Assembly: GCA_009469685.1 (NCBI GenBank)
Contig: SSTA01000217.1
Location: 1-6,892 of the forward strand
Source of the DNA: Azonexaceae bacterium
GTDB taxonomy: Bacteria; Pseudomonadota; Gammaproteobacteria; Burkholderiales; Rhodocyclaceae
Reading direction: 5' to 3'
Length of the DNA: 6,892 bases
The notes beneath the pieces were generated by a model that worked only from the letters and a program-made list of their open reading frames with translations, did no database searches and was not told where the DNA came from. Both the position numbers and the translations under genes were made by a program. This document shows positions 6,007 through 6,892 of this stretch, one piece after another (the stretch's first letter is position 1; the number at the start of each line of letters is the position of its first letter).

Positions 6007-6892
6007 ATGAAAATCCAACAAGCGCTGATTTCCGTCTCCGACAAGCGAGGCGTTCTCGAATTCGCCCAGGGCCTGAGCGGCCTGGGGGTCAAGCTGCTGT
6101 CCACCGGCGGCACCGCCAAGCTGCTGCGTGAGGCCGGACTGGCGGTCACCGAAATCGGCGATTACACGGGCTTTCCGGAAATGCTCGACGGCCGGGTCAA
6201 GACCTTGCACCCCAAGGTCCATGGAGGCATCCTGGCTCGCCGCGACCTCTCCGAGCACATGACGACACTGGCGCAACACGGCATTCCGACCATCGATCTG
6301 GTGTGCGTGAATCTTTACCCCTTTGCCGCTACCGTCGCCAAACCCGGTGTCACCCTGGAAGACGCCATCGAGAATATCGATATCGGCGGCCCGGCGATGG
6401 TCCGCTCGTCGGCCAAGAACTACGCCGGCGTCGCCATCGTCACCGATCCGGAGGACTACGCGCCGCTGCTCGCCGAGATGAAAGCCCAGGGCGGCACCCT
6501 GGAACTCGGCACCCGCTTCGCCCTGGCCAAGAAAGCCTTTACCCATACCGCCCGCTACGACGGCATGATCGCCAACTGGCTGACCGGCCTGGAGGAAGGC
6601 GCCGAAGCCAAGCCAACCGAAGCGGCGCCGGCCCCTTCGATCTTCCCGAACAGGCTGCAACTGGCCTTCGATCGCGTCGAAAGCCTGCGCTACGGTGAAA
6701 ACGCCCATCAATCAGCCGCCTTCTACCGGGACCCCACCCCCCTGCCGGGCAGCATTGCCGCCTACACCCAATTGCAGGGCAAGGAGCTGTCCTACAACAA
6801 CATCGCCGATTCGGATGCGGCCTGGGAATGCGTCAAGGCCTTCGATGCTCCGGCCTGCGTCATCATCAAGCACGCCAATCCCTGCGGCGTCG
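6007..6892 (+). CDS. purH: Bifunctional AICAR transformylase / IMP cyclohydrolase (3' partial)
   Basis: Catalyses the last two steps of de novo purine synthesis: formylation of AICAR with 10-formyl-tetrahydrofolate, then ring closure to IMP. The first 295 residues of a protein usually near 520-530 are visible; the frame is open to the right edge. The N-terminal MGS-like cyclohydrolase domain (about 1-190) shows SVSDKRG (9-15), STGGT (32-36), [20 protein letters not shown] ending at 74, and [17 protein letters not shown]. After an Ala/Pro/Glu-rich linker, the transformylase domain begins with RYGENAHQ (228-235) and [15 protein letters not shown], and reaches the catalytic Lys-His pair K288-H289 in [12 protein letters not shown] 6007 fits the family start ([13 protein letters not shown]), but no Shine-Dalgarno is evident. 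It lies 108 bases after fis, an order common in betaproteobacteria. Confidence 0.96.
   Translation, partial: MKIQQALISVSDKRGVLEFAQGLSGLGVKLLSTGGTAKLLREAGLAVTEIGDYTGFPEMLDGRVKTLHPKVHGGILARRDLSEHMTTLAQHGIPTIDLVCVNLYPFAATVAKPGVTLEDAIENIDIGGPAMVRSSAKNYAGVAIVTDPEDYAPLLAEMKAQGGTLELGTRFALAKKAFTHTARYDGMIANWLTGLEEGAEAKPTEAAPAPSIFPNRLQLAFDRVESLRYGENAHQSAAFYRDPTPLPGSIAAYTQLQGKELSYNNIADSDAAWECVKAFDAPACVIIKHANPCGV

Overview
The window is GC-rich chromosomal housekeeping DNA, by inspection roughly two-thirds G+C. All genes lie on the + strand. The gene set and order (plsY, then pepP-ubiH, a MenA-type prenyltransferase, a small conserved protein, then dusB-fis-purH) suggest a betaproteobacterium, most likely Rhodocyclales-like (Dechloromonas/Azonexus/Azoarcus relatives). 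That assignment comes from recognising the gene families, not from a database search.

Layout. Bases 2-586 hold all but the first few codons of plsY (phospholipid synthesis). Bases 698-3122 hold pepP (Xaa-Pro aminopeptidase) and ubiH (a ubiquinone-biosynthesis flavin hydroxylase). These two overlap by 8 bases, and ubiH has a strong Shine-Dalgarno inside the end of pepP. Bases 3202-4077 encode a UbiA-superfamily membrane prenyltransferase with MenA signatures. A weak terminator-like hairpin sits over its last codons. Bases 4154-4558 encode a 134-residue conserved protein of unknown function with its own good Shine-Dalgarno. An AT-rich promoter region near 4578-4609 drives dusB (tRNA dihydrouridine synthase) and fis (nucleoid protein), which overlap by 4 bases (ATGA). 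After a 108-base gap with degenerate 7-base repeats and a long imperfect inverted repeat, purH (purine synthesis) starts at 6007 and runs off the right edge.

How they fit together. pepP-ubiH and dusB-fis are conserved proteobacterial pairings. The dusB-fis promoter carries a sequence matching the Fis binding consensus over its -35 region, which fits Fis repressing its own operon. The MenA-like gene next to ubiH raises the question of whether this organism makes a naphthoquinone as well as ubiquinone.

No gap between genes exceeds 111 bases. I see no mobile element, CRISPR array, tRNA or rRNA gene, and no convincing undescribed multi-gene system. The points most worth following are the Fis-site promoter, the MenA-type gene in a ubiquinone context, the uncharacterised small protein and the fis-purH repeat.
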